The notes: generated from the letters alone by a model not told the origin. A stretch of DNA of 64,000 nucleotides from Cenococcum geophilum 1.58 (GCA_001692895.1 KV748210.1:1240001-1304000), one strand, 5' to 3'; counted from the first letter of the stretch, positions 1 to 8,130 are shown. Made by a program: numbers and translations.

Positions 1-165
1 GCTAAGGCTCGGCTTGCTGCTGCGGTTACTGCGGAGGCTGCTGCTTAGGTAGATAAGGAGGATAAGGAGGCTTTGGCTGAAGAACTCGCTAAGGAGGCTG
101 CTTTAGAGGGCGACGATAAGGCTGGCAATAAGGAGGAGGACCTTTCTACTGCCGATATAATGTAA
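1..165 (+). pseudogene. C-terminal end of an Ala/Lys/Glu-rich ORF, entering from the left edge
   Basis: Frame 1 reads an Ala-, Lys-, Glu- and Asp-rich tail that ends in TAA at 163-165. One in-frame TAG at codon 16 lies where the surrounding composition would suit a CAG, in line with RIP. Charged A/K/E-rich tails are common at the C-termini of fungal transposases of the pogo/mariner group and of many other proteins, so no family can be assigned. Most of the gene lies left of the window. The reading frame and its end are seen; the mobile-element origin is only a guess. Confidence 0.4.
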
Positions 166-696
166 TATAGGTAATTTTTAGTCAGTCCGGCTACCCCAAT
201 TAACGACCTATAAGCATGCCAAGACTTACTATTTATAGTATATACTACTTATATAACTGCACTAGATTTATCCTAGAGCTCCAGGAGCCAAACCCTATCT
301 TCTATGGAGTGGAGTGGATTCAAATCAAAATCCAGTCCAGTCCAGTCCAATGAGATCACTGGTAGAGTTAACTCTGGCTCTTAATTAGACGAAGGATTAC
401 ATAGAATAGGGTAAGCTTACTACCGTCAATGAAAGAGTTAGTTCTGAAAGGTTTGATTATATAGTTTGCCGTATTATCAAAGAATGGCATTTATAAGATC
501 TTATAGTTAGATTCTGGACGTGGAAAATATAAGATCACGGGAGAATGGGCATTAGATAGTTAAATAGCTCTTAGATTCCTTAGCTAGATTACAATACCAC
601 GCCTTTCCTACATCCTTCTTTGCTAATTTTAACAGTTATCTATCCGCTCCAAACCCGTTATATCGCAATATCCCCTTATACACTATAATCCGATCC
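166..696. other. Intergenic, moderately AT-rich, with one TGGA-type hairpin
   Basis: No convincing gene is seen between the A/K/E-rich tail and the first secreted-protein gene. The stretch contains a small simple-repeat hairpin at 305-349 (separate entry). RIP-like TpA enrichment is moderate. Because the 697-1092 gene is on the minus strand, this interval is its 3' flank. Confidence 0.5.
305..349. repeat. Simple-repeat hairpin of TGGAG/TGGAT and CCAGT units
   Basis: TGGAG/TGGAT units at 305-320 are followed by a few bases and then CCAGT units at 329-349 on the same strand, so the two arms can pair. A similar TGGAT hairpin lies at about 4540-4645, which suggests a dispersed local motif. Confidence 0.5.
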
Positions 697-1092
697 TTAT
701 TTGCAATGAACATCTCCTGTTGGCTGCAAATCATACACTTGCCACAACCCGAAATCGTATTCATTGGTGTAAGTTTGAAAGTCCGTGTTAAGTTGCGTTT
801 TGAGATCACAAGTATTATATGTACGCCACAGCCGAAACCCACACACCATTTCTAGTGAGCCACTGGATACAAAAGTCCAACATAATGATATGTCATCATA
901 TTCGGGAAAATCGACGGACGCGATACAGTCCGTGCCTAATATTTGTCCGACTACCCAACGTAGGTCCGTATAGGCTTGTTCCAAATTGTCATTGGTCGCG
1001 ATTTGGTGTTGGACACGGACATAACTTTGTTGACAATCTAAGGCGTGTGTGAAGAGGTTAAGTAAACCGAGCATCAACATAAGAGTACGCAT
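697..1092 (-). CDS. Small secreted cysteine-rich protein, effector candidate (family member 1)
   Basis: An intact 131-residue ORF without introns. Residues 1-17 form a typical signal peptide (hydrophobic core LMLMLGLLNLF, then THA before LDCQQ). The mature part of about 114 residues has six cysteines (20, 56, 71, 84, 95, 130), enough for three disulfides, as expected for an apoplastic or secreted fungal protein. It is clearly paralogous to 2250-2651: both carry YVR, a CIA block, the block VCGFRLWR, a following C-D, LWQV-D and the C-terminal QPTGDV-C, with all six cysteines aligned. A TATA-like box (minus-strand CTATATAACC, 1124-1133) lies about 32 bp upstream of the ATG. Codons are largely free of RIP damage. 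No named family is recognised; the effector role is inferred from size, secretion, cysteines and repeat-rich setting. Confidence 0.82.
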   Translation of the reverse strand: MRTLMLMLGLLNLFTHALDCQQSYVRVQHQIATNDNLEQAYTDLRWVVGQILGTDCIASVDFPEYDDISLCWTFVSSGSLEMVCGFRLWRTYNTCDLKTQLNTDFQTYTNEYDFGLWQVYDLQPTGDVHCK

Positions 1093-2249
1093 TGTTATGT
1101 CAAAACTATAGAAACTTAGCTTAGGTTATATAGATTTAATAAAGACGATATAGGAATACGTACTAGTAATAAAGCCACAAAGAATAAATGTGGCCGGTTG
1201 TAGTTTCGTCTTTCTTAAAAGTTTAGGTTAATGTTAAATAAGATTATACAAAGGGGTCTAATTAATTGGAGGAGGGAGGAGGTAACAAAATTTATTAGAT
1301 TGAAACTTCTCGTATTCAGAATTGAGGTCTGAGGTCTAATTTGCAAGCAGGCCTTATTGTTAAATTGCTCCATATAACCATTAATAGCGGAAGTAAAGTA
1401 CGAAATAGTAAAATAAAGCCGCTAATTATAACAGGGAATATAAGGGTGTAAGCCCTGTAAGCTTGTTGTGCGGCCCTATAAGGAAGAAGCCTTAAAAGCT
1501 TATTATTACCCTAAAAGCGCTAGTGTTTCAGGTGGTGTTTTGATCAAGACTGCATGGTTTTAACTTCCGGTTTGTTTTCTAATACAGTCCGTTATATTCC
1601 GACTATAGTAAAATATAAAGTAATTTAAACCTAAAAGAGTAAAGATTAGTATATTGTTTGGCTTAGATATAAACACGAGGTAAACCTATAAGCATTATCT
1701 ATAAGCGTATTATTAAAGCTCGGCCCAAGGAATTAGATTAGGAAGGAGCCATCGGGACTGCTGCATTCTGAGGTATTTAGCAAGGAAAAGAACTTTAGTA
1801 TATTAAGGATGGCGGAGAAACAAGGAGCTACGGAAGTTAGCGGATTAACGGTGCCATGTATTACCGGTAGCGATGTAATACAAATGGTAAAGGGGTAATA
1901 CCTCCATACACTAGAAAATTAGGATATATCAGGGTATATAAATCTTAACCTAGCCGCACGCAATAATACAGAGAGAAATTTCCTGCTAACATGTAGGTAG
2001 TATATTAAATAGTTTAAAAGACTAGAGTTAAGTAGGGAAGGCAATTCTCATTATATAGAAGATATTTCCTCTAACTAGCACTAATTAAAGTTAAAGAAAC
2101 GTTATTGCTTAAAATTAAAATGATATCTTCTTAAGAGATAAAGAATATAATCTAGCCCATCTATTTAAAATAAGTTATTTAAAATAGATCTAATGAACCT
2201 TTTAGAATCTAGCTAGGAATTTGCTAACAATTCCTACTGTATAGCGTCT
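1093..2249. other. Intergenic, TpA-enriched, no gene recognised
   Basis: This 1.16-kb spacer separates the two minus-strand paralogues and so holds the promoter of 697-1092 (TATA-like box 1124-1133) and the 3' end of 2250-2651. Composition is AT-rich with patches such as 1440-1560 that keep more GC. No long ORF, RNA gene or clear repeat boundary is seen; a decayed element is possible. Confidence 0.4.
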
Positions 2250-2651
2250 TTAGCTACATTCAACGTCACCAGTAGGCTGCATATCGAAGACCTGCCAAAG
2301 AGGTATATTCCAATTGTTACTTTCAGATTGAAGAGCAGAATTCAGTTGTGATTGGATGTCACAACTCTTTACAACACGCCAAAGCCTGAATCCACATACC
2401 CACACCATTTTATCTGAGAATGATGAGATAAAGCAACCGTTCAATACATCATAACTGGGAGAGTCTAAAGTCGCAATGCATCCGGTATTGAGAATGGCGT
2501 TGATGGATGTTGGTAGTTGGTACCAGTCGTTTGCGAGGTCATCGTTGCTCGCAAGCGGATGGTAAATGCGGACGTAATTTTGCTCGCAACCACTTGCGTT
2601 AACAAAAGTACCAATAAGCCCTAGGTGGGTTGCTAGGACGAAGAACCGCAT
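2250..2651 (-). CDS. Small secreted cysteine-rich protein, effector candidate (family member 2)
   Basis: An intact 133-residue intronless ORF. An N-terminal signal peptide (about residues 1-19, hydrophobic FFVLATHLGLIGTFV, ending at NA-S) precedes a mature region with six cysteines (22, 58, 73, 86, 97, 132) in the same spacing as the paralogue at 697-1092. Shared blocks are YVR, ND-L, ILNTGCIA, P-YD, VCGFRLWR, QLN, LWQVFDMQPTGDV and a near-terminal cysteine. Head-to-tail orientation 1.2 kb from its paralogue points to local tandem duplication with strong divergence; only the structural frame and the GFRLWR and QPTGDV blocks are strictly kept. No homologue can be named. Secreted location is well supported; the effector role is inferred. 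Confidence 0.82.
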   Translation of the reverse strand: MRFFVLATHLGLIGTFVNASGCEQNYVRIYHPLASNDDLANDWYQLPTSINAILNTGCIATLDSPSYDVLNGCFISSFSDKMVWVCGFRLWRVVKSCDIQSQLNSALQSESNNWNIPLWQVFDMQPTGDVECS

Positions 2652-2950
2652 CCTGAAATCCTAAGTTAAATGGTAAGCAGCTGATACGTACTGTATTAAA
2701 GGGCTGTGAGGTATAAACGTACGATAGTGGATAACTTGGTTGCAGAATTTGAATTGGTATATGTACCTTAACGATTATTATAAGAATACTAGTGTAGATG
2801 TTTTATTTATATTTTGTTTTAGCTGCTGCTATAACCCTTATACTCTTCTTCTATCCCCTTAAATAATTGTTAAATTAATTCTAGGGTGTCTAATTAGTAA
2901 TTTTAATAAAGTTTATATTTAACAAGGGTCCAAAACGCCGAGAGATTAAA
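2652..2950. other. Promoter-side spacer of the 2250-2651 gene
   Basis: AT-rich intergenic DNA between the minus-strand secreted-protein gene and the LTR-like insertion at 2951. It should contain the promoter of 2250-2651. No further feature is seen. Confidence 0.4.
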
Positions 2951-3076
2951 TGTGAGGCATATTTGCCCCCGAGGAGCTTATAAGGAGGTGCCAAGCCTAG
3001 CCTTCGGCTAGGCCTTGGCTACACCTAAGCAGCCCTCGGGCGATGCACCCGAGTAAGGGATAAAATAACCCTTACA
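2951..3076. mobile_element. 126-bp solo-LTR-like (or MITE-like) insertion with 5-bp target duplication
   Basis: The segment starts TGTGAGGC and ends CCCTTACA, so it has TG...CA ends, and it is flanked on both sides by the direct repeat TTAAA (2946-2950 and 3077-3081). Inside is a strong stem-loop, arms at about 2993-3004 and 3009-3021 around a TTCG loop, and a second outer pairing of CCCGAGG with CCTCGGG. Such hairpins also occur in the LTR-like elements at 11129 and 42835. The TG/CA ends and 5-bp duplication favour a solo LTR or TRIM; it is short. It retains GC-rich sequence and does not look RIP-saturated. It lies about 150 bp upstream of the 3226 ATG and so forms part of that gene's 5' region. 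Confidence 0.6.
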
Positions 3077-3225
3077 TTAAAGGATTTATTATAAATACAG
3101 TTGTCTCATCTACCTTGATCAACTACACTCTCAACTATACCTCTAAGCCAAATCATTATTTTCTACTTACACTGTATATTACACTCTTTAGTTAACAAGA
3201 TCGCTATCTAATATCTTACGCCACA

Positions 3226-4002
3226 ATGGCTAAACCGTTCGGTACTTTAACTGCTATTTTTCTTACCTTGCTCGGGTTTGCTATCTGTAAGGCTCAGAAC
3301 ATATCAATTCTTATGTACCATAACGTATCGTCAAGTCCGGACCAAGACCTATCTGCAGTAAAGGCCTACTTCTTCGGAAATTTGACCTTCAGCGAATTTT
3401 CAGCGAAACGTGCCCTCTACTCGAAGACGGTTATTGTGAAGCGGGATGTCGTCGGAGGCGAAACCCGAAATTCAGATATTACAAACGAACTTCTACAAAG
3501 TGCACATAGCTTATGCAACAACCGTCAAGCTGGATATCGAGCTGCGAGCGGTGGTTGTTGGAACGGGATACGGACTCTCCGGTGCCAACAGTGGCCTAGA
3601 GTCGGCCCAGGCCGCCGAAAGACGGTAATTAAAAGTTGCGATCCTAACACGGAATGCACCATTGTCATGGCCTATAATTGTTTGTCAAATAATGTTCGGT
3701 TCCCAATTTGTCTTCCTACAATTCAAATCGATAAGCCACAGACTCCGAAAGAGCCTGGGAAACAACCCGATGTTTACGAAGGGTCATGGTCACCAATTCC
3801 GTATAGAAACGATGACGGAACCTACGACATTTTCGCTAAAGCAGCTGACGGACAAGACTTGGCCTTTATTTACCCTCCACTGCCCCAAACGAACTATTTC
3901 GGCCCTTCTTGGGCCTGCGTGAATTGTCATTCTGGCACTCTTGGGATGTATCACGAATCGGCTTCAACTTTTGCTTATACATACTACAGTCCAAGTTCAT
4001 AA
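3226..4002 (+). CDS. Secreted protein of 258 residues, cysteine-containing, family unknown
   Basis: Intact intronless ORF. The ATG has a good fungal context (CCACAATGG) and follows a CT-rich leader at about 3100-3215. Residues 1-23 form a signal peptide (hydrophobic LTAIFLTLLGFAIC, then KAQ). The N-terminal third of the mature protein resembles a pro-region, with an NLTFS glycosylation-type site. The central part (about residues 96-180) is cysteine-rich, and the C-terminus contains a WACVNCHSG block and an aromatic tail. Codon use is balanced and lacks the TAG/TAA scars seen after 7 kb. I do not recognise the family: no catalytic motif is obvious, and secretion is the only firm functional statement. 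The neighbouring secreted-protein genes suggest a shared host-interaction setting, which is inference. Confidence 0.78.
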   Translation: MAKPFGTLTAIFLTLLGFAICKAQNISILMYHNVSSSPDQDLSAVKAYFFGNLTFSEFSAKRALYSKTVIVKRDVVGGETRNSDITNELLQSAHSLCNNRQAGYRAASGGCWNGIRTLRCQQWPRVGPGRRKTVIKSCDPNTECTIVMAYNCLSNNVRFPICLPTIQIDKPQTPKEPGKQPDVYEGSWSPIPYRNDDGTYDIFAKAADGQDLAFIYPPLPQTNYFGPSWACVNCHSGTLGMYHESASTFAYTYYSPSS

Positions 4003-4124
4003 ATATCCAGGTATGTATTTTAGGCAACACTGTCGAATTCAGTGTCTAGCAAACTAAATATCTAGTAGGAAGTCAAATTATACCTTATTAGTTATCATAC
4101 CGAGAGTCTTATGGGCTAGCAGAT
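4003..4124. terminator. 3' flank of the 3226 gene
   Basis: AT-rich sequence just after the stop codon at 4000-4002. It presumably holds the polyadenylation region, but no unambiguous signal is seen. Confidence 0.25.
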
Positions 4125-4360
4125 CATTAGAAGGCAGTTGCAGTGTGGCTATTGTAACTGACTACCGGTACCATGTCAAAACGTTATTTGTCTCACCAGC
4201 GTACCACCTTGTTTCAGTTGCCTGGACCCCCTACTTCCTGTTACCTAATACCTTCCTTATGTATTTATACCACTTGATTTCCATAGATTTAGAATCAAGT
4301 CGCTTGGTCAATTCCCACACACTGCAAAGCTTACATTAGAAGGCAGTTGCAGTGTGGCTA
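4125..4360 (+). repeat. Short dispersed repeat, copy A, bounded by a perfect 27-bp direct repeat
   Basis: A 27-bp sequence beginning CATTAGAAGGCAG and ending GTGTGGCTA occurs identically at 4125-4151 and 4334-4360. The segment between carries a 64-codon ORF (4145-4339) beginning M-x-x-VTDY and ending SSRLVNSHTLQSLH. An inverted relative at 6685-6950 (copy B) has an ORF with the same start and end motifs. At DNA level the shared blocks are GTAAC-GACTAC near one end and AATCAAGTCG...CACTGCAAAGCTTA near the other. This may be a MITE or SINE-like family, or a duplicated micro-gene; the sequence alone does not decide. Confidence 0.5.
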
Positions 4361-4903
4361 ATAGCTTTTCAGTTTTTTCAGTTTATAAATTTTATCACTT
4401 TTATTAGTTCAGTCTAGTTTTAGGTCTCAATCGGGTTGGGAATAGTACGCATTGAACTGCATGCCACACATAAGCGATGGCTACATTAGGCTAGGAACCA
4501 CCTAATTTGGGCAGTTGTGCTGCCTATTCCTTTTATTAGTCATCCATCCAATCTACAATCCACCAACCTTGGAACGGATCAGTCTACATCCACAAAATTG
4601 GTGGATTGGATTGGATTGGATATCCACAATATCCACAATCCAATCAGAGCCCTAGTGGTCCGTAATTACCACGCCGGCCAGCTGATCAGGGATTTACAGT
4701 CCACGCAGCTGTAATTTGTTGTAATTAGTCGTTCCTTGACCTCTCATTTGTCAGAGCTATCACCAACCTACATGCCTGAGGTTTTGTTCTCTTATGTAAT
4801 ATGGCCAGGGTAAAGCTCTCATTTAATATCCCCCTATTCTGTAGACTTAGTTCTTTACCTTACAACAAAATTTGCCCCGAATGCGTAGATCCGCTGCCTG
4901 TCG
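4361..4903. other. Intergenic with a TGGAT hairpin; no gene supported
   Basis: A 65-codon ORF at 4517-4714 mainly spans simple repeats and has no coding signature. The interval contains a TGGAT-type inverted repeat (about 4540-4645) and is otherwise unremarkable, GC-richer than the RIP zone. Confidence 0.45.
4540..4645. repeat. Inverted repeat of CCAAT/TGGAT units
   Basis: A left arm at about 4543-4564 (units such as CCAATC and CCACCAA) faces a right arm at about 4598-4621 made of TTGGTGG followed by GGATT repeats, and is followed by two ATCCACAAT units. The arms can fold on each other. It resembles the hairpin at 305-349. Confidence 0.5.
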
Positions 4904-5080
4904 TTATACAAAGTGCAACATAATTCTAACACGGGCGAGGCGGCGGAAACGTTCTACGCGCGTACGACGTGGGCGACGAATAGTGTTGGTGGTGGGGGGC
5001 AGGCGGGCGGGGACGCAGACGACTAGGCCTAAAAGTTGTTAACAGACGTTTGTAAACACGACTTCTGTACTTACAAGCGG

Positions 5081-5124
<44 letters not shown>

Positions 5125-5485
5125 CGGGGGGTACCAGGAGCGACCTGGTCAACTATAAGATGCTCCGGAGCGACTAGAGGAACAGGACTAGCAGGGCGAG
5201 CAGCAGAGCGAGCAGCAGAGCGAGCAGCAGGGCAAGCAGCAGGGGCGGCATCGCGACCATGGGTGGGGAGGCAGCTGTATATATTGTTAGCCACCCGTAA
5301 ACATCCGCAAATGTTTGGAATATACTTACACGGGCCGGCAGGACGAGAACGCCCAGAACGGCGAGTATGAGAAGCAGCAGCAGCAGCAGCGGGCGGGCTA
5401 GCAGGAGCGGCAGCGGCAGGGTTACTAGCGATGGCATGGTACGCGAGATGAATGATCTATATCGCTTCGTAACCTCGGCTAACAT
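4904..5485 (-). CDS. Tentative spliced gene with signal-peptide-like start and low-complexity body
   Basis: On the minus strand, an ATG at 5437 (or 5485) opens a strongly hydrophobic Leu-rich leader (MPSLVTLPLPLLL...) of about 36 residues. It is followed by a textbook fungal intron, 5329-5275: GTAAGT donor, GCTAAC branch site and ACAG acceptor, 55 bp. A second intron-like segment lies at 5074-5029 (GTAAGT, TTAAC, TTTTAG, 46 bp). The segment between introns is built of GCTGCTCGCTCT-type repeats and, in one frame, runs through the 41-base C tract as poly-proline to an exon ending in stop at 4904-4906. In the phase given by exon 1, however, exon 2 reads a Cys-Cys-rich stretch and stops at 5190-5188, giving a 64-residue secreted Cys-rich peptide. 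Which product, if any, is made is open; the splice signals are the strongest evidence. Confidence 0.35.
5084..5124 (+). repeat. Homopolymer tract of 41 G
   Basis: An uninterrupted run of 41 G, followed by C and six more G. On the minus strand it would encode poly-proline in any frame. Such a tract should be very length-unstable and G-quadruplex-prone; its exact length in the assembly may also be a sequencing artefact. Confidence 0.85.
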
Positions 5486-5719
5486 ACGGGTTTAATTAAT
5501 TACCCTCTAATAATCCTTTTTAAATTGAACTTTAGGTTAAGTACTTCTTCTCTCTCCTTTATACTGCATATATATATATATATAGGTTCTTTATCATCAC
5601 CTATATTAAAAACCATCTAGTTTAACACTGCTCTAAGCATCAATTACTTACAGATATATGACATTATTTCACCAACCAACAATCCTTTTACCACACATCA
5701 TTTCTCTTCAACCTGCAAG
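5486..5719 (+). promoter_or_regulatory. Promoter region of the 5720 gene with an alternating TA tract
   Basis: A (TA)n stretch at about 5569-5585 provides a TATA-like element roughly 140 bp before the ATG at 5720. The segment 5640-5719 is CA/CT-rich, as in fungal leaders (5'-UTR-like). No operator can be assigned. Confidence 0.45.
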
Positions 5720-6142
5720 ATGGTGCAATATAGCAGGGCTATAATAGCAGCAATGCTATTAGTTCTTGGTGTTATACACCGCACCCAAGCCTTGGACTGT
5801 CAGCAAGTACAATTCGGGTTTACGTTCAACACGTGGGCTTCAACTACGGCAGGCTACTGCCAACAGGCTTGTGCGACAGCCTCAAACAGCAACTACCTTT
5901 GGCAAGTAGCACATCCTGACTCTTGTGAAGGAGCGGATGGGTTGAGCGGCATCACTCCGAATGAACAAGAAGGCGTGGACGGGAGCTGCTATTGTACCTA
6001 CGTTTTCGTGATATGGAGAGCCCACAAGACCGATCAACAAGGACAGAGCTGCGCCCCTTCGGACATAGCGAACAGGATCCAGAATAACGCTAGTCCATGG
6101 TTTCAGATAACGCTAAACGACAACGTACATTGCGGTAGCTAG
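5720..6142 (+). CDS. Small secreted cysteine-rich protein, divergent relative of the 697 and 2250 genes
   Basis: Intact 140-residue intronless ORF starting in the context CAAGATGG. The signal peptide covers about residues 1-24 (AIIAAMLLVLGVIHRTQA) and is followed by LDCQQ, identical to the mature start of the 697-1092 protein. Eight cysteines (27, 47, 51, 69, 90, 92, 111, 138). The C-terminal half keeps the layout C-x-aromatic/V-x-x-WR...C...I-x-x-x-I/L...V-x-C of the two paralogues (here CTYVFVIWR ... SCAPSDIANRI ... NDNVHC), while two extra cysteines and a rebuilt N-terminal half set it apart. I read it as a distant member of the same local family; the pairing with 697 at LDCQQ and VHC is what is seen, common ancestry is inferred. 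Secreted effector is the likely role; no named homologue. Confidence 0.8.
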   Translation: MVQYSRAIIAAMLLVLGVIHRTQALDCQQVQFGFTFNTWASTTAGYCQQACATASNSNYLWQVAHPDSCEGADGLSGITPNEQEGVDGSCYCTYVFVIWRAHKTDQQGQSCAPSDIANRIQNNASPWFQITLNDNVHCGS

Positions 6143-6684
6143 TAAGGAGAATTACGGTACTTGTTTGATGATTTCTCGATTTCCTTAGATGGAAGACGCT
6201 CTTAGCCGTTTTTATTAAGCCTGATTTATATTAGCGAGGCACCGTAACGTTTTAGGTCTGCTTCAAGACCTCGCAAAGCATCTTTAAGTCCGCAGTATTC
6301 GTTATTAAACTGTTGAACTGTTTAGCAAGAGATATCACATGTTTTAAGGTGTATTGTGGACATAGAGATCAATATATATATCTGCAGCTATATATACTCA
6401 TGCCATCTAGGCAACAGTTGGAGATCCCAAAGAAGCTGAACAGAAACACCGAAAAAAGCTGAAATATATGAAAAGGCATCGTTCCTGCCAAAGTTGTGTA
6501 TAACTAGTCCATCAAACACTCCTCTACTAGGTAGCACTAAGTGAGGCTTTTAATAGTAACTATACAACTAGTCCTCAGGGTGGGGCATAATCTAATCGAT
6601 AACGATTGATATAATACACGAGATTATATTATATCATATCATATCGATTGATTTTTTTGATCCGCTACTAAATAAGCAAGTAAT
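6143..6684. other. 3' flank and intergenic DNA with an AT-rich hairpin
   Basis: No gene is seen. The stretch has modest RIP-type bias and includes an imperfect inverted repeat at 6589-6652. The last part leads into the inverted dispersed repeat at 6685. Confidence 0.45.
6589..6652. repeat. Imperfect AT-rich inverted repeat
   Basis: The left arm at 6589-6616 (AATCTAATCGATAACG and on) can pair with the right arm at 6621-6652, which carries ATATCATATCATATCGATTG. It could be a hairpin within a small element or a relic; no flanking duplication was found. Confidence 0.4.
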
Positions 6685-6950
6685 CTACTATAAGCTTTGC
6701 AGTGTGGAAGAATTAAGTGAACGACTTGATTGTAAATGTAGCTCTAGAGCCTCTATATATACACGAAGAAGGTGGAGGTAATAAGACATAAAGGGATTGT
6801 AGGTAACTGAAATGGGAACAGTGATCTGCACGCAATATTGATCTGCAAGCAATATATAGGGTGGCGTTGACGCTGTCTTGGAGCCTTCCAAGCGGCGATC
6901 TTGTGTCTCGGCACAGTGCCAGTAGTCGGTTACATCTACCATCGTCCTTA
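6685..6950 (-). repeat. Short dispersed repeat, copy B (inverted relative of 4125-4360)
   Basis: On the minus strand an 84-codon ORF (6688-6942) begins M-x-x-VTDY and ends SSRSLNSSTLQSL, matching the ends of the copy A ORF (start VTDY, end SSRLVNSHTLQSL), with YLHLL/YLYHLI also shared. DNA blocks shared include AATCAAGTCG and CACTGCAAAGCTTA. Copy B has about 60 extra bases in the middle. Copies A and B lie in opposite orientation on either side of the 5720 secreted-protein gene. The ORF could be a genuine short gene pair, but conservation of DNA motifs beyond the frame ends favours a repeat. Confidence 0.5.
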
Positions 6951-7965
6951 GCTTCCCTACTAATTAGGTATCTCCTTTCTACTCTCTATTTATACTTTTT
7001 TTTATATAAGATATAATAAAATAAAATAAAATAAAAATAGTAAAAAAGAGAGGAGATTGAAATTAGTAACTTTTATCTATTCCTTGTTATTTTCTAGTTC
7101 TATAATCCAATCCTTACCCTCTAATACTCCCGCTGCCGCCACTATAGGGTAAGAATTTTTATTGTACGACGAATATCGAGCTCTATAATCCCGCTACTTA
7201 TAATTTCTACAGCACCTACTATAGAACCCTAAGAGACTTTAATACTTAGTAAAGGGGTTAAGGCCTACTAGACGACGCGGAGTCGCTATATAGGCCTCGT
7301 AGGGCTAGCGTTAATTAGCTCTCTACCTTATACAAATAATATAGGTTACTTATAATTGTATTTAGAGATCTACGGCTTTAAATTAGAATTACATTTATAT
7401 ATAAGGGCCTCCCCGTCTACACCTGCTTTTTTAATCGCCCCCCCCCCGCCTAAGCCTCTATATTAATTGCTAGTAAAGCTTCTACCCTCTCCTACTTATC
7501 CTAAGAGTAGTTAGTTATATAGGTATATTATACGGAGAGGAGAGTTTACTTATAGTATAGTAATATTGCTAAAGAATCTCTTATATAGTAGGACGAGAAG
7601 TATACTAGATAATTGTATTTCCTAATTCCTAGTAAAGGATAACGTTAGTAGGATTTGAACTTATAATCTATTAAGTTTAAAGTTTTTATATATTTATATA
7701 CGCCACCTATACGCCTTTAGTAGTTATCTTTTACCTAAAATTATTTTATTTATATATCTTATACCTTTACCCCTTAGTATTATATAATATATCTCTTATA
7801 TACCTTTCTTTGTATAACTACTATATTCCTTTTAAAATTCTACTCTAGTGCTAGCTCTTTATATACTCCGTTTTCTTAAGGTTCTATAATCTAAGCTATA
7901 TTCTCTCCTATAATACTATATAACGCCTTCCTAAAAATACTCTCTCTAGTTTATTATTTGTTGGT
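6951..7965. other. Transition into the RIP zone; degraded repeat DNA
   Basis: Composition changes near 6990-7040, where an (AAAAT)n-type tract occurs, and TpA becomes dominant. A run of ten C at 7438-7447 may be an old polypurine-type tract on the minus strand. No domain is recognised. A TTTGAAC motif at about 7652-7660 hints at a tRNA-derived repeat but is too damaged to call. Confidence 0.45.
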
Positions 7966-7966
7966 A

Positions 7967-8130
7967 GGGGGGGGGGGGGGGGTACTTGGGCAGTCTCTTT
8001 GAGCTCAGCGACATGCACGTGATAGGTCGCGTGACGGCGCGCGGGCCATCGTGTAGATATCTTCTCAGGGCCATCGAGCCCCTGAGATTCTTCCTCATAG
8101 AGTATTATATGTATCATTTCCACAGCCTAC
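7967..8130. repeat. Sixteen-G tract plus GC-rich, little-mutated patch
   Basis: A run of 16 G (7967-7982) is followed by about 140 bp of GC-rich sequence with intact CA and TG dinucleotides (for example GAGCTCAGCGACATGCACGT), in sharp contrast to the AT-rich surroundings. Both strands are open over part of it, but no protein is recognised. The arrangement of G tract followed by GGTAC and a GC-rich patch recalls 5084-5290. It may be a captured gene fragment or a late insertion. Confidence 0.45.

Noticed and set aside
180-215. Pogo/Fot1-like terminal inverted repeat after the Ala/Lys-rich tail
   Set aside because: The AGTCAG...CCCC word resembles such ends, but it points the wrong way for a 3' end and no partner is in the window.
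785-1052. Plus-strand ORFs at 785-973 and 819-1052
   Set aside because: They lie antisense within the intact minus-strand secreted-protein gene 697-1092 and have no signature of their own.
3446-3922. ORFs at 3446-3628 and 3662-3922
   Set aside because: Alternative frames inside the intact 3226-4002 gene; no signal peptide or domain.
7640-7715. tRNA gene or tRNA-derived SINE on the minus strand
   Set aside because: A TTCAAAT-type T-loop word and a distant A-box-like word occur, but the stems do not pair convincingly; too degraded to support.
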